From positions 37,226 to 101,225 of the forward strand of contig NZ_JIAI01000019.1 in assembly GCF_000620785.1 (NCBI RefSeq): 64,000 bases of DNA. The letters are read 5' to 3'. Under the pieces are notes generated by a model. It was not told the origin of the DNA and ran no database searches. It saw nothing but the letters and a program-made list of their open reading frames with translations. The position numbers were made by a program, and so were the translations under genes. Source of the stretch: Actinospineispora acaciae DSM 45401 (GTDB lineage: Bacteria; Actinomycetota; Actinomycetes; Mycobacteriales; Pseudonocardiaceae). Shown here in pieces: positions 43,233 through 51,590 of the stretch; the stretch's first letter is position 1, and the number at the start of each line of letters is the position of its first letter.

Positions 43233-43625
43233 ATGCCGATCACCAGCTTCAACCCGGACGACGTCTTCCCGCCGTACACCAACTACAGCCACGCCATCGA
43301 GGTGAGCGGTGACTCGCGGCTGTTGTTCATCAGCGGTCTGAACGGCTACCGCTCGGACGGAACCACCATGCCGGAGTCGTTCGAGGACCAGGCCGAGCAG
43401 ATCTGGCAACACCTGGGCACGATCCTGAACGCCGCCGGCCTGACCTACACCGACCTGATCTCCACCCGTACCTATCTCGCCGACCCGAAATACCGCGCGG
43501 CCAATACCGCGCTGCGCGCCAAGTACCTGGGCGAGCACCGCCCATCCTTGACCGTCGTGTGCTGCCAACTGCTCGACCCGGCGTGGAAACTGGAAATGGA
43601 AGCCGTCGCCGCGACATCGACCTGA
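43233..43625 (+). CDS. RidA/YjgF family protein
   Basis: A 130-residue protein with the RidA fold: RLLFISGLNGYRSDGTTMPESFEDQAEQIWQHLGTILNAAGLTYTDLISTRTYLAD (in parts) and the hydrophobic LTVVCCQLLDPAWKLEMEAVA end. The Arg of the enamine-deaminase family (RTYLAD) is present. Classical members remove reactive 2-aminoacrylate; this branch could have another substrate. ATG 43233 is just after GTGCC. Confidence 0.85.
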   Translation: MPITSFNPDDVFPPYTNYSHAIEVSGDSRLLFISGLNGYRSDGTTMPESFEDQAEQIWQHLGTILNAAGLTYTDLISTRTYLADPKYRAANTALRAKYLGEHRPSLTVVCCQLLDPAWKLEMEAVAATST

Positions 43626-43635
43626 ATCGGGCCGT

Positions 43636-44013
43636 TCACCGCGGCGATGGCCGGCCCACCCTGCGCATGACCCACCCGGCCCATCCCACCGCCGTGCCGA
43701 CGACGCCGACAACCAGGTGCACCCCGTTGTCGTCGAACGAGAGCGCCTCGACCCTCTCGAGCATCCCGAGGTTGCCGACCACCCCAATGACCAGCCAGAA
43801 CAACCCCAACCACCGGTTCACCGGGCCGACGTAGCGCCCCCGGTACGCCCACGCCGCCGCCAGCCACAGCGCGCCGGACACGAGGTGCAGCAGCCCGTGC
43901 ACCGGCTCCGGAACGTCCCACCCCGACACGCCCTCGAGCCGCACGAACCTCAGCACGCCGACCACCACGAACCCACAGCCGATCACGGTGGCCCAGAGCC
44001 TCGCGAGCCGCAT
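43636..44013 (-). CDS. Four-helix membrane protein (DUF4383-like)
   Basis: A 125-residue protein with four hydrophobic segments: LWATVIGCGFVVVGVLRFV, VHGLLHLVSGALWLAAAWA, WLGLFWLVIGVVGNLGML and GVHLVVGVVGTAVGWAGWV. The HxxxH-like pattern in helices 2 and 4 resembles the DUF4383 family. The function is unknown. ATG 44013 has no strong RBS. Confidence 0.7.
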   Translation of the reverse strand: MRLARLWATVIGCGFVVVGVLRFVRLEGVSGWDVPEPVHGLLHLVSGALWLAAAWAYRGRYVGPVNRWLGLFWLVIGVVGNLGMLERVEALSFDDNGVHLVVGVVGTAVGWAGWVMRRVGRPSPR

Positions 44014-44056
44014 GAAACGAGTATGCCGCGGGCCGTGAGCCGTTGTCGGCGGTTTT

Positions 44057-44425
44057 CTACGCCGGCGTCGCTCCGTTGCGATCGTGCTCGGCCACCAGCT
44101 GTTTCGGCGCCTGGTTCCGCCACGCGTCCTCGACGAGCGACCGGATTCGATCTTCGGAAATGTTGCCGAGCTCGACCTGAAGCCCGAGAAAGCTCCGCCC
44201 CGCGTCGCGGCGCCGGACCGGCTCACAGGCGGACGGGTCGGCGGCCGCCGTATTCTCCGCCTGCTGTTCGCTAATGCAGAACACTGCCGTCGTCCCGTTC
44301 TTCCCCATGCCGAGGAAGGTTCGGCCCCGGACCTTGAAGATAGGAACATGGAACCGGAAATGGCTGGTCTCTTCGACCTCGGGCAGCGCAGTAGCCCAGC
44401 GCCGGATATTTTCGGTGGCGGTCAC
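44057..44425 (-). CDS. MmcQ/YjbR-family protein
   Basis: A 122-residue protein with WATALPEVEETSHFRFHVPIFKVRGRTFLGMG and the C-terminal ISEDRIRSLVEDAWRNQAPKQLVAEH, the usual DUF419/YjbR double-wing fold (quoted in parts). A DNA-binding role has been proposed for the family but remains unproven. GTG 44425 is the start. The next 215 bp (44426-44640) contain no supportable gene. Confidence 0.82.
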   Translation of the reverse strand: MTATENIRRWATALPEVEETSHFRFHVPIFKVRGRTFLGMGKNGTTAVFCISEQQAENTAAADPSACEPVRRRDAGRSFLGLQVELGNISEDRIRSLVEDAWRNQAPKQLVAEHDRNGATPA

Positions 44426-44640
44426 GGCAGCACCCTATCTGGCGTGCCCCGGCCGCCCGGACGGCACCGCCTGGTCAGCCCGCTCCGGCGAGGACCTCGC
44501 GCGGCCCCCGGGCGAAGGCGGCCACCGAGGTCCGTCCGGTGACGGCGGCTCGTCACGCGAACCGGGTGCACGCCGGCGGCCTGCGTGCATGGCGCACGGT
44601 CGACCCGCCCGTCCCCGCGGACGCCGCGCCCGAGCCCGAC

Positions 44641-45491
44641 CTACCTCGCCAGGAACTGCGCGGCGCTCGTGTACGCGGCCCGAACGGCCGTCTGCACCGG
44701 CAGTTGTCGATACTCGACGGACAGCATTTCGACGCCCCACGGCCCGGCATAGCCGCCCCGCCGCACGGCGTCGACAAACCCCTGAACGTCGAGCTCTCCT
44801 TCGCCGGGAAACCTGCGCCGGTTGACGGTGTCCTCCACGAGGTTGCCCCGCACCTCGCGCGCGGCATCGTCCAACTCGACGCCCACAATGGCGGTGACCG
44901 GTATCGCGCTCAGGCTCTCGAAGTCGAAACCGGCCCGTGCGACGTGCCAGATGTCGAGGTACACCCCCACCGCGGGATTGCCCGCTTTCTGGACGACTTC
45001 GAGGGCCATCTCCGGTGTCCGAATGTCCGCGAACGGCACCGGTTCCAGACCGATCCGCGTTCCGGCATCGGCCGCCTGCCGGCCGAGCATGGCCAGTTCG
45101 GCTGCGATTCGGTCGCTGTCGAACTCCGCGCCGAAATAGTTCCCGCCGGCCTTGATACTCCGCGCCCCCAGCGCTTCGGCGGCCCGCAGCAGATCGCCCC
45201 GCTGCCGATCCGAGCTCGCCCGTTCCGCCCCGTCCCGTACCACCCGTCGAGGCACTCCAACTCGACGAACCGAACCCCGTTGGCGTCCAGCATCACCCTG
45301 AACTCGTGCAGCCCGATCGTGTTCTCCACCGCGAGCAGGTCACCGTGCCGGATCCCGAACCCTCGGAAACCCGCCCACGCCGCCGCCTCGACCCGTTCCC
45401 GGATCGGCACCGGACTACGGTCGTCGCCCGACAACGGATCGCAGGCACCCGCGGTGGTCCAGCTCGCGGCGATCAGATCAGGTATGGGCAT
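44641..45491 (-). pseudogene. Sugar phosphate isomerase/epimerase (xylose isomerase-like TIM barrel), frameshifted
   Basis: ATG 45491 has GAGGA upstream and opens MPIPDLIAASWTTAGACDPL, continuing through FRGFGIRHGDLLAVENTIGL and FVELECLDGWYG. At the GGG run at 45236-45234 the coding sense moves to another frame, which continues DGAERASSDRQRGDLLRAAE, then EPVPFADIRTPEMALEVV, VYLDIWHVAR and FPGEGELDVQGFVDAV to the stop at 44641. Restoring one G (WYG-DGAER) rejoins the frames into a normal-length AP endonuclease 2-family protein. The cause may be true decay or an error in a G homopolymer. Confidence 0.82.
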
Positions 45492-45566
45492 AGGGTCCTC
45501 GCGTTCGCCCGACATGTCGTGACCAGCTAACCGGCCTCACACCACCAAAGGAAATGCCGATCGGGC

Positions 45567-46151
45567 ATGGCACCGTGTAGCTTCGATCCGGTGATCACCG
45601 TCGTCGACTATGACCCAGGTTGGCCTGATCGATTCGAAGCGCTCCGAGCCGAGTATTCGAGCGCCCTGGAGGCCGCCGGTGTTCCGATCATCGGTATCGA
45701 GCACGTTGGTAGCACATCGGTTCCAGGCCTTGCCGCGAAGCCAATTATCGATGCCGACATAGTGGTTGCTGAACCCGATGTCATCGCGGCCAGCGACGTC
45801 CTGACTGATCTCGGTTTCACCCCCGTCGGTGAGCTGGGAATTCCCCAGCGGTGGGCATTCAAGGAACCCGCGCGACTGGCCGGCACCAACACCTACGTAA
45901 TCGTGGCCGGATCCCTGTCACTCCGTAATCACCTGGCCGTCCGAGATACCCTTCGCGCCGACAGCGCACTGCGAGCAGAATACGGCGCGATCAAGAAACA
46001 AGTCGGGGCGCACGCGGCGAACATCGACGAATACGGGCACGGCAAGAACGGCATGGTCCAGAAGATCCTCGCCGCCGCCGGCCTGAGCGCCGAGGAACGA
46101 GCCCGCATCGACGCCAGCCAGGTGCCCAGCCACGACGAGCTACCCCGATGA
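45567..46151 (+). CDS. GrpB family (nucleotidyltransferase-like) protein
   Basis: A 194-residue protein of the GrpB/UPF0157 family, a nucleotidyltransferase-fold group. VVDYDPGWPDRFEALRAEY, IEHVGSTSVPGLAAKPIIDADIVV (the GSTSVPGLxxKPxxD signature, in parts) and FKEPARLAGTNTYVIV are diagnostic. The biological role is unsettled. Codon usage is less GC-biased than its neighbours, hinting at transfer. ATG 45567 or GTG 45591 could start it. Confidence 0.85.
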   Translation: MAPCSFDPVITVVDYDPGWPDRFEALRAEYSSALEAAGVPIIGIEHVGSTSVPGLAAKPIIDADIVVAEPDVIAASDVLTDLGFTPVGELGIPQRWAFKEPARLAGTNTYVIVAGSLSLRNHLAVRDTLRADSALRAEYGAIKKQVGAHAANIDEYGHGKNGMVQKILAAAGLSAEERARIDASQVPSHDELPR

Positions 46152-46161
46152 CACGCCGGTG

Positions 46162-46199
46162 TGCGCTCTCCGCGGACACGGCTGCCCAGAGGGTGGGCC
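46162..46199. repeat. 38-bp direct repeat, distal copy
   Basis: Identical to 46334-46371 (TGCGCTCTCCGCGGACACGG followed by CTGCCCAGAGGGTGGGCC). It lies 10 bp after the GrpB stop. Confidence 0.85.
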
Positions 46200-46288
46200 A
46201 AAGGTCCCACAATACGAACCGCAGACCGGCGCTGGTCAAAACCCAACGCAACCACGCCGGGTCGGAAGAAGCTCGCGCCGTGGGGGGC

Positions 46289-46310
46289 TTGGGGGGGGTC
46301 GACCCCCCAA
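46289..46310. repeat. G-run/C-run hairpin between the direct repeats
   Basis: TTGGGGGG and CCCCCCAA form an 8-bp stem around GGTCGA. A similar G-run followed by CCCCCCAA occurs inside purL at 59641-59700. Confidence 0.6.
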
Positions 46311-46333
46311 CATCATCGCCACCCGACCCGGTC

Positions 46334-46371
46334 TGCGCTCTCCGCGGACACGGCTGCCCAGAGGGTGGGCC
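46334..46371. repeat. 38-bp direct repeat, tRNA-proximal copy
   Basis: An exact second copy of 46162-46199. Its last six bases lie within the 3' end of the minus-strand tRNA-Lys gene (46366-46371), as seen for some attachment-site or tail-duplication events. Confidence 0.85.
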
Positions 46372-46438
46372 CCGTGGGACTCGAACCCACAACCCGCGGA
46401 TTAAAAGTCCGCTGCTCTGCCAATTGAGCTAGAGGCCC
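46366..46438 (-). tRNA. tRNA-Lys (anticodon TTT)
   Basis: On the minus strand the acceptor GGGCCTC pairs with GGGGCCC. The D arm is AGCTCAATTGGCAGAGC, the anticodon loop CTTTTAA carries TTT, and the T arm is GTGGG-TTCGAGT-CCCAC. The discriminator is A; CCA is not encoded (CCC follows). Confidence 0.95.
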
Positions 46439-46536
46439 GTGCGGAGGGTCAGCCTACCTGCCCGCGGGCTCGGGGCCGCGCGATCCCGGCGAAGATCGAG
46501 TGGAACCGGGACGGTCCGGGAGCCGTCTGCATCAGT

Positions 46537-46845
46537 GTGACGCGTTATGTGCTGGCCGACCTGGAGCAGGTCGGCGCCGAGTTGGGCCGGTGGGCGGCCG
46601 AGGTCGCCGGGTGGCTCGATTCGGCGGCCGATGGTGGTTCGGCGGCGGCTTCGGAACGGGTCGATGCGGGTGAGGACGCGGCGTTGGCCGGGGCGGTGGC
46701 GCAGGTTGACCTGGCGTGTTACCAGGCGCTTTCGGCGGTGGCGACACGGTTGGCGTCGGCGGCGGAGTCGGTGGTGGCCTGTGCGGAGGGCATGCGTTCG
46801 GCGGACGCCGCGCTGGCCGAGCGGATCTGTCGGTGGTCGGGGTGA
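46537..46845 (+). CDS. Small helical protein, likely partner of the WXG-transglycosylase gene
   Basis: A 102-residue all-helical protein with many alanines (VGAELGRWAAEVAGWLDSAADGG and AVATRLASAAESVVACAEGM). Its size and helical-hairpin look are WXG100-like, but no W-x-G is present, so membership is an inference. GTG 46537 is the start. It overlaps the next gene by 4 nt (GTGA), so the two products are probably made together. Confidence 0.65.
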   Translation: MTRYVLADLEQVGAELGRWAAEVAGWLDSAADGGSAAASERVDAGEDAALAGAVAQVDLACYQALSAVATRLASAAESVVACAEGMRSADAALAERICRWSG

Positions 46846-47651
46846 GCGGAGTGCTGGAGTCGGCGGTTCGGCGGTGGACCGAGGCGGCCGCGTTGCTCGC
46901 TCGGGTGGGGCGCGGACCGGCGGCCGGGCAGGCCTGGCTCGGGCCGGCGTGGAGCGGTAGCGCGGCGCGGGCGTACGAGGAGTGGGCCGGGGCGCTCGGC
47001 CAGGCCAGTGAGCGGGCGGCGCGGGCGTTGCGGGCGGCCGCCGACTCGGCTCGGGTGTTCGCCGGTACCTGGCCCGAGCGGTGCCTGGAGGCCGACCTGG
47101 ACGCGGTGCGAGCCGGGACGCGGGCGATCGCGGACGTCCCGGTACCGGGCGAGCGGCCGGCGAGACCGCCACCGCCCGAGCCGGCGCGGCCGCCCGCGCG
47201 AGCGCCGAGTTCGAGGTCGAAGCCGCCGCGTCGCAAGGAGCGGCCGCGAGAACCCAGGCGACATGCCGTGCCGGCGCCGACACACGCGCCGGCCGGCTCG
47301 GTGCGCGACTGGATCGAGCGGGCGACGGCGATCCTGCGCGAGCACGGCTATCGGCCCGAGCAGATGGACCCGGACGCGATTGCGACGATCATCAAGCACG
47401 AGTCCAGCGGCAACCCGGCGGCGGTGAACAACTGGGACTCGAACGCCGCCAAGGGCATCCCGTCCACCGGGCTCATGCAAACCATTCCGCCCACGTTCGA
47501 GCGTTGGCACCTGCCGGGGCACGACCAGATCCTCGACCCGGTGGACAACATCATCGCCGGGGTGCGGTACGCGATCGCGCGGTACGGCTCGGTGTCGCGG
47601 GTGCCCGGGGTGGTCAGCCTCGCCGCCGGGGAGGGCTACCGTGGCTACTGA
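46842..47651 (+). CDS. WXG100-like domain fused to a lytic transglycosylase (SLT) domain
   Basis: A 269-residue protein in three parts. Residues 1-100 are a helical hairpin with W37-S-G39 between helices, as in type VII secretion WXG100 proteins. Residues 100-150 are a Pro/Arg-rich linker. Residues 152-269 are an SLT-type domain with catalytic Glu187 (IIKHESSGNP), GLMQTIPPTF and NIIAGVRYAIARYGS. There is no Sec signal peptide, so export by an ESX-like system is an inference. GTG 46842 overlaps the upstream stop and the next gene starts at its own stop. Confidence 0.82.
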   Translation: MSGVLESAVRRWTEAAALLARVGRGPAAGQAWLGPAWSGSAARAYEEWAGALGQASERAARALRAAADSARVFAGTWPERCLEADLDAVRAGTRAIADVPVPGERPARPPPPEPARPPARAPSSRSKPPRRKERPREPRRHAVPAPTHAPAGSVRDWIERATAILREHGYRPEQMDPDAIATIIKHESSGNPAAVNNWDSNAAKGIPSTGLMQTIPPTFERWHLPGHDQILDPVDNIIAGVRYAIARYGSVSRVPGVVSLAAGEGYRGY

Positions 47652-48859
47652 TGAGCGGCACGATCGACGGAGCGGCCACGTCCGGAGCCAGGCTGGCGGT
47701 CGCCCGGCGCGCGGCGGTCGTCGAACCGTTCCACGTCATGGACGTCCTGGCGGCGGCGGCCGAGCGGCAGCGCAGCCACGGCGACCTGGTGAACCTGTCC
47801 GCCGGGCAGCCGTCCACCCCGGCGCCGGCGGCGGTGCGGGCGGCGGCCGCCGAGGCGCTGGCCTCCGACCTGCTCGGCTACACCGAGAGCGCGGGCATCC
47901 CCGAGCTGCGCACCGCGATCGCCGCGTACTACGGGCGGCGCTACGGGGTCTCGGTGGCCGCCGAGGACGTGGTGGTCACCACGGGTTCGTCCGGGGGTTT
48001 CCTGCTCGGCTTCCTGGCCGCCTTCGACGCCGGCGACCGGGTTGCGATGGCCCGGCCGGGCTACCCGTGCTACCGCAACATCCTGCACGCGCTGGGCTGC
48101 GAGGTGGTCGAGCTGGACTGCGGGCCGGGGACCCGGTTCCAGCCGACCGTGGAGATGCTCGAGCGGCTGCCCGCGAGCGGTCCGGTGCGCGGGCTGGTGC
48201 TGGCCAGCCCGGCCAACCCGACCGGCACGGTGCTGGAGCCCGGCGAGCTGGCCCGGATCGCGGCCTGGTGCGAGCACAACGGCGTCCAGCTGGTCAGCGA
48301 CGAGATCTACCACGGCATCTCCTACCCGGGCACGCCGCCGACCGCCTGCGCCTGGCAGACCTCGCGCGAGGCGATCGTGGTCAACTCGTTCTCCAAGTAC
48401 TTCTCCATGACCGGCTGGCGGCTCGGCTGGCTGCTGGTGCCGCCTCGGCTGCGGCGCGCGGCGGAGCGGCTGACCGGCAACTTCACCGTGTGCCCGCCGG
48501 CGTTGCCGCAGGTCGCCGCCTTGTCCGCGTTCGAGCCGGCCAGCATTGCGGAGGTCGAGTCGCACGTCGCCCGGTACGCGGTGAATCGGTCGCTGCTGCT
48601 GGACGGGCTGCCCCGGCTGGGGATCGACAAGCTCGCCCCGGCGGACGGCGCGTTCTACGTGTACGCGGACGTGGGCCACCTGACCGACGACTCGATGGCG
48701 TTCTGCCGCACGGTACTCGCCGAGACGGGCGTCGCGGTGGCGCCCGGGCTGGACTTCGACACCGAGCACGGCAACCGCTTCATCCGGTTGTCCTTCGCCG
48801 GTTCGAGCGAGGACATCGCCGAGGCCCTCGCCCGGCTGGAGCGGTTCCTCGCGCGGTAG
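47651..48859 (+). CDS. PLP-dependent aminotransferase (class I/II)
   Basis: A 402-residue fold-type I aminotransferase. LLGYTESAGIPELRTAIAAYYGRRYG, VVTTGSSGGFLLGFLAAFD, ASPANPTGTVLEPGEL, VSDEIYHGISYPG and the Schiff-base lysine in NSFSKYFSMTGWRLGW mark the active site (quoted in parts). The terminal FIRLSFAGS carries the carboxylate-binding Arg. The amino-group donor is not predictable. ATG 47651 overlaps the preceding TGA. Confidence 0.92.
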   Translation: MSGTIDGAATSGARLAVARRAAVVEPFHVMDVLAAAAERQRSHGDLVNLSAGQPSTPAPAAVRAAAAEALASDLLGYTESAGIPELRTAIAAYYGRRYGVSVAAEDVVVTTGSSGGFLLGFLAAFDAGDRVAMARPGYPCYRNILHALGCEVVELDCGPGTRFQPTVEMLERLPASGPVRGLVLASPANPTGTVLEPGELARIAAWCEHNGVQLVSDEIYHGISYPGTPPTACAWQTSREAIVVNSFSKYFSMTGWRLGWLLVPPRLRRAAERLTGNFTVCPPALPQVAALSAFEPASIAEVESHVARYAVNRSLLLDGLPRLGIDKLAPADGAFYVYADVGHLTDDSMAFCRTVLAETGVAVAPGLDFDTEHGNRFIRLSFAGSSEDIAEALARLERFLAR

Positions 48860-48865
48860 GCCGGG

Positions 48866-49963
48866 TCAGGCGAGGCGGCGGGAGGGGCCGTAGTCCGCCT
48901 CGGCCGGGCCGATGCGGTGTAGCGCGGCGTCGATGTCGGCGTCGGTCAGGTCGCCGTGGGTGACGAACCGGATCCGGCCGCCGATCGGGCCGGCGAGCAC
49001 CTTCGCCTGGGCCAGCCGGCGCAGCGTGCTGGGCAGGTCGGCGGGGGTGAGCAAGACGATGTTGGTCGCCGGGGTGGTGACCGGCCAGCCGAGCTCGGCC
49101 AGTCCTTCGGCCAGTCGGGCGGCGCGGTCGTGGTCCTCGGCGAGGCGGTCGATGTTGTCCAGTGCGACCAGGCCGGCGGCGGCCAGCACGCCACCCTGGC
49201 GGACGCCGCCGCCGAGCATCTTGCGCAAACGGCGGGCCTCCTCGACGAACTCCGCCGTGCCGGCCACCAGCGAGCCGACCGGCGCGCCGAGGCCCTTGCT
49301 CAGGCACACCTGCACGGTGTCGACGCCGACGGTCAGCGCGGCGGGTGGCAGGCCGAGCGCGACCGAGGCGTGCCACAGCCGGGCCCCGTCGAGGTGCACC
49401 TTGAGGCCGCTGCGGCGGGCGGCGGCGGCCAGTGCGGCGTGCTCGTCGACCTCGGTGACCACGCCGCCGGAGGACATGTGGGTGTTCTCCAGGCAGAGCA
49501 GCGTGGTGCGCAGCGTGTAGTACGGCCCCGGAGTGCCGGCCGCCCGGATCACCGCGTCCGGGCTGATCTTGCCGGGGCCGGCGTCGTGCGGCAGCGGGGA
49601 CGGCATGCCCCCGGCCAGCCAGGCCGGCGTGCCGAGCTCGGCATCCAGCACGTGCGAGCCGGCCGGCGCCAGGAACGCGTCACCGCGCTGTAGGTGGGCG
49701 GTGAGCGCGATCAGGTTGCCCATCGAGCCGCTGGGCACCCACAGCGCGGCCTGCACCCCGAGCAGCGCGGCGATGCGTTCCTGCAGCTCGGCCATGGTCG
49801 GGTCGCCGTCGAGCACGTCGTCGCCGACCTCGGCGGTGGCCATCGCCGCGCGCATCTGCTTGCTCGGCTGGGTGACCGTGTCCGACCGGAGATCGATCGG
49901 GGCGTCGCCGCCGGAGCGGGCCGAACGACCGGATCGGGCGGCGGGGCGTGTGGAGTGGCGCAC
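48866..49963 (-). CDS. Low-specificity L-threonine aldolase
   Basis: A 365-residue PLP enzyme cleaving L-threonine or allo-threonine to glycine and acetaldehyde. Landmarks are IDLRSDTVTQPSKQMRAAM, VGDDVLDGDPTMAELQERIA, GSMGNLIAL, KVHLDGARLWHASVALG and the PLP lysine strand VQVCLSKGLGAPVGSLV. GTG 49963 is the chosen start; the open frame extends to 50110, including an ATG at 50047, but with non-conserved sequence. It is convergent with the aminotransferase gene, 6 bp apart. Confidence 0.9.
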   Translation of the reverse strand: MRHSTRPAARSGRSARSGGDAPIDLRSDTVTQPSKQMRAAMATAEVGDDVLDGDPTMAELQERIAALLGVQAALWVPSGSMGNLIALTAHLQRGDAFLAPAGSHVLDAELGTPAWLAGGMPSPLPHDAGPGKISPDAVIRAAGTPGPYYTLRTTLLCLENTHMSSGGVVTEVDEHAALAAAARRSGLKVHLDGARLWHASVALGLPPAALTVGVDTVQVCLSKGLGAPVGSLVAGTAEFVEEARRLRKMLGGGVRQGGVLAAAGLVALDNIDRLAEDHDRAARLAEGLAELGWPVTTPATNIVLLTPADLPSTLRRLAQAKVLAGPIGGRIRFVTHGDLTDADIDAALHRIGPAEADYGPSRRLA

Positions 49964-50140
49964 GCTGAGACATTCAAGCAGCTCTCCGCTCCGAGGTCTC
50001 GGCGGGGTAACAAATCCATTACGGAAGTCGGGTTTTTCCGAAGCCATGCAACCGGGAGGCGCGGCGGTTCCGTCCGGGTGTGTGAGCGTCCGGGCGGCAG
50101 GCCCCATCATGTGTCACGCGGGCTCGAGGGAAGGGGTGAG

Positions 50141-50659
50141 GTGGACCAGGCCGGCGAGCGGGCGTTCGAGGAGTTCTTCCGGACACGGCGCGATGCCGTG
50201 CGCCGCAGCGCCTACCTGCTCTGCGGCGACTGGCACCACGCCGACGACCTGGCGCAGACGGCGTTCGTGGCGCTGCACCGCAAGTGGAACAGCATCCGCG
50301 AGCCGGCCGCCGTGGACGCCTACCTGCGGCGGACGCTGGTACGGGCGCTCATCGACGAGACGCGCCGGCCGTGGCGGCGGGAACGCGCGGTCTCCGAGCC
50401 GCCGGAGCCGTCGGCGGTCGCGGACGGCACGGCGGACGGGGTGGCGACCCGGCACGCGCTGGTGGCGGGGCTGCGCGAGCTGCCGCCGCGACAGCGGGCG
50501 GTGCTGGTGCTGCGGTTCCTGGAGGGGCTGGACGTGGCGGCCACGGCGCGGGCGCTGGGCTGTCGGCAGGGCACGGTGAAGAGCCAGACGGCGCACGGGC
50601 TGGCCGCGCTGCGGTCGGTGCTGGGCACCGCGCTGGACGACCTGAGGCCGACCGGATGA
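50141..50659 (+). CDS. SigE-family ECF RNA polymerase sigma factor
   Basis: A 172-residue sigma factor. FEEFFRTRRDAVRRSAYLLC and HHADDLAQTAFVALHRKW form region 2, and LRELPPRQRAVLVLRFLEGLDVAATARALGC with QGTVKSQTAHGLAAL forms region 4 (quoted in parts). The short regions and CGDWHHADDLAQ are typical of the actinobacterial SigE-like group. GTG 50141 has GAGGGAAGGGG upstream. The membrane-anchored gene 36 bp downstream is its probable anti-sigma-like partner. Confidence 0.9.
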   Translation: MDQAGERAFEEFFRTRRDAVRRSAYLLCGDWHHADDLAQTAFVALHRKWNSIREPAAVDAYLRRTLVRALIDETRRPWRRERAVSEPPEPSAVADGTADGVATRHALVAGLRELPPRQRAVLVLRFLEGLDVAATARALGCRQGTVKSQTAHGLAALRSVLGTALDDLRPTG

Positions 50660-50695
50660 ACGCGCGGACGCACACCGGACGGGAGGTGACCGGAG

Positions 50696-51520
50696 ATGGA
50701 TGAGCGCAGGCTGGCCGAGCTGTTCCGAGACGCGGCCGACGACGCCGCCGGCCAGGCCCCGCCGGCCACCTTCGACCATGCCGACGTGCTGGCCGGCTCC
50801 CGGCGGGCGCACCAGCGCCACCAGCGGCGGGTGGCCGGCGGTGTCGCGGTGGCCGCCGTCGCGGTGGCGGCCGTCGGCCTTGCCGGGGCCGGGGTGTTCG
50901 GCTCGTCGACCGGCACGTCCAGCACGCTCGCGGGTCCGGCCCCGGCCAGCGCGCCGGACCGGCCCGGGTTCGCGCCGGACGCCAGGTCCGCGCGCCCGCT
51001 CGAGGCCGCCCCGCCAGGAGCGCCGCAGGCGGCGGTGCCGTACGGATCCGGTCCGGGCGCGGCGGCGTCACCGGGTGCGCCGGGAGCGCCCGCGCCGGCG
51101 CCCGCACCGAAGGAGGCGCCGAACCTGGCCACGCCGTTCGACGCCAGGCAGCGGGAGGCCCCGGCCGGGTGCGCCGGCCCGGACCCGGAGTTGTTCGCCC
51201 AGCTCGCGGCCGTGCTCCCGGCCGTGAAGGACGCCATCCCGCGCGCCCCGTCCGACTCCGAGGGGTGTCCGCCTGGGGCCAGGGGAGTCGAGGTGGACGT
51301 TGACGACGGCGGCGTCCGGGGCACGTTGCGGGTGGTGCTCTCGCCGGCCGGCTCCGGCGTGGCGGGCATGGGCGCGAGCGGTTCGGACGCGCTGGCGACC
51401 GCGCGCAAGACCCGGGCCGGTGACGAGCTGAGCGTCACCGTGATCGCGGCCGGTCCCGGTCAGGCCCCGTTCGTCGGCCAGCTCAACCGGATCGCCACCG
51501 ACCTCGCCGGCCGGCACTGA
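50696..51520 (+). CDS. Membrane-anchored protein encoded with the SigE-type sigma factor
   Basis: A 274-residue protein with a cytoplasmic N terminus of about 45 residues (DERRLAELFRDAADDAAGQAPP), one transmembrane helix (VAGGVAVAAVAVAAVGLAGAGVF, about 47-70) and a long Ala/Pro/Ser-rich extracytoplasmic region with two cysteines (PAGCAG, SEGCPP). This topology is usual for sigma-linked anti-sigma or regulatory proteins; the exact role is inferred. ATG 50696 has GGGAGGTGA upstream. Confidence 0.78.
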   Translation: MDERRLAELFRDAADDAAGQAPPATFDHADVLAGSRRAHQRHQRRVAGGVAVAAVAVAAVGLAGAGVFGSSTGTSSTLAGPAPASAPDRPGFAPDARSARPLEAAPPGAPQAAVPYGSGPGAAASPGAPGAPAPAPAPKEAPNLATPFDARQREAPAGCAGPDPELFAQLAAVLPAVKDAIPRAPSDSEGCPPGARGVEVDVDDGGVRGTLRVVLSPAGSGVAGMGASGSDALATARKTRAGDELSVTVIAAGPGQAPFVGQLNRIATDLAGRH

Positions 51521-51527
51521 CCGGGCG

Positions 51528-51571
51528 GTCGTGAGTGGCGAGCACCGCTATGGCCGGACGCCGCTCACGAC
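51528..51571. promoter_or_regulatory. Inverted repeat in the purB leader
   Basis: GTCGTGAGTGGCG (51528-51540) pairs with CGCCGCTCACGAC (51559-51571) with one mismatch across an 18-nt loop. It lies 19 bp before the purB start and 7 bp after the upstream stop. It could be a terminator, an operator or a mobile-repeat relic. Confidence 0.55.
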
Positions 51572-51590
51572 CGGCCGTAGGCTGCAAGCC

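Noticed and set aside
44426..44640. A 101-codon minus-strand frame over the gap (44435-44740)
   Set aside because: It overlaps the end of the isomerase gene, has low-complexity Arg/Pro composition and no RBS.
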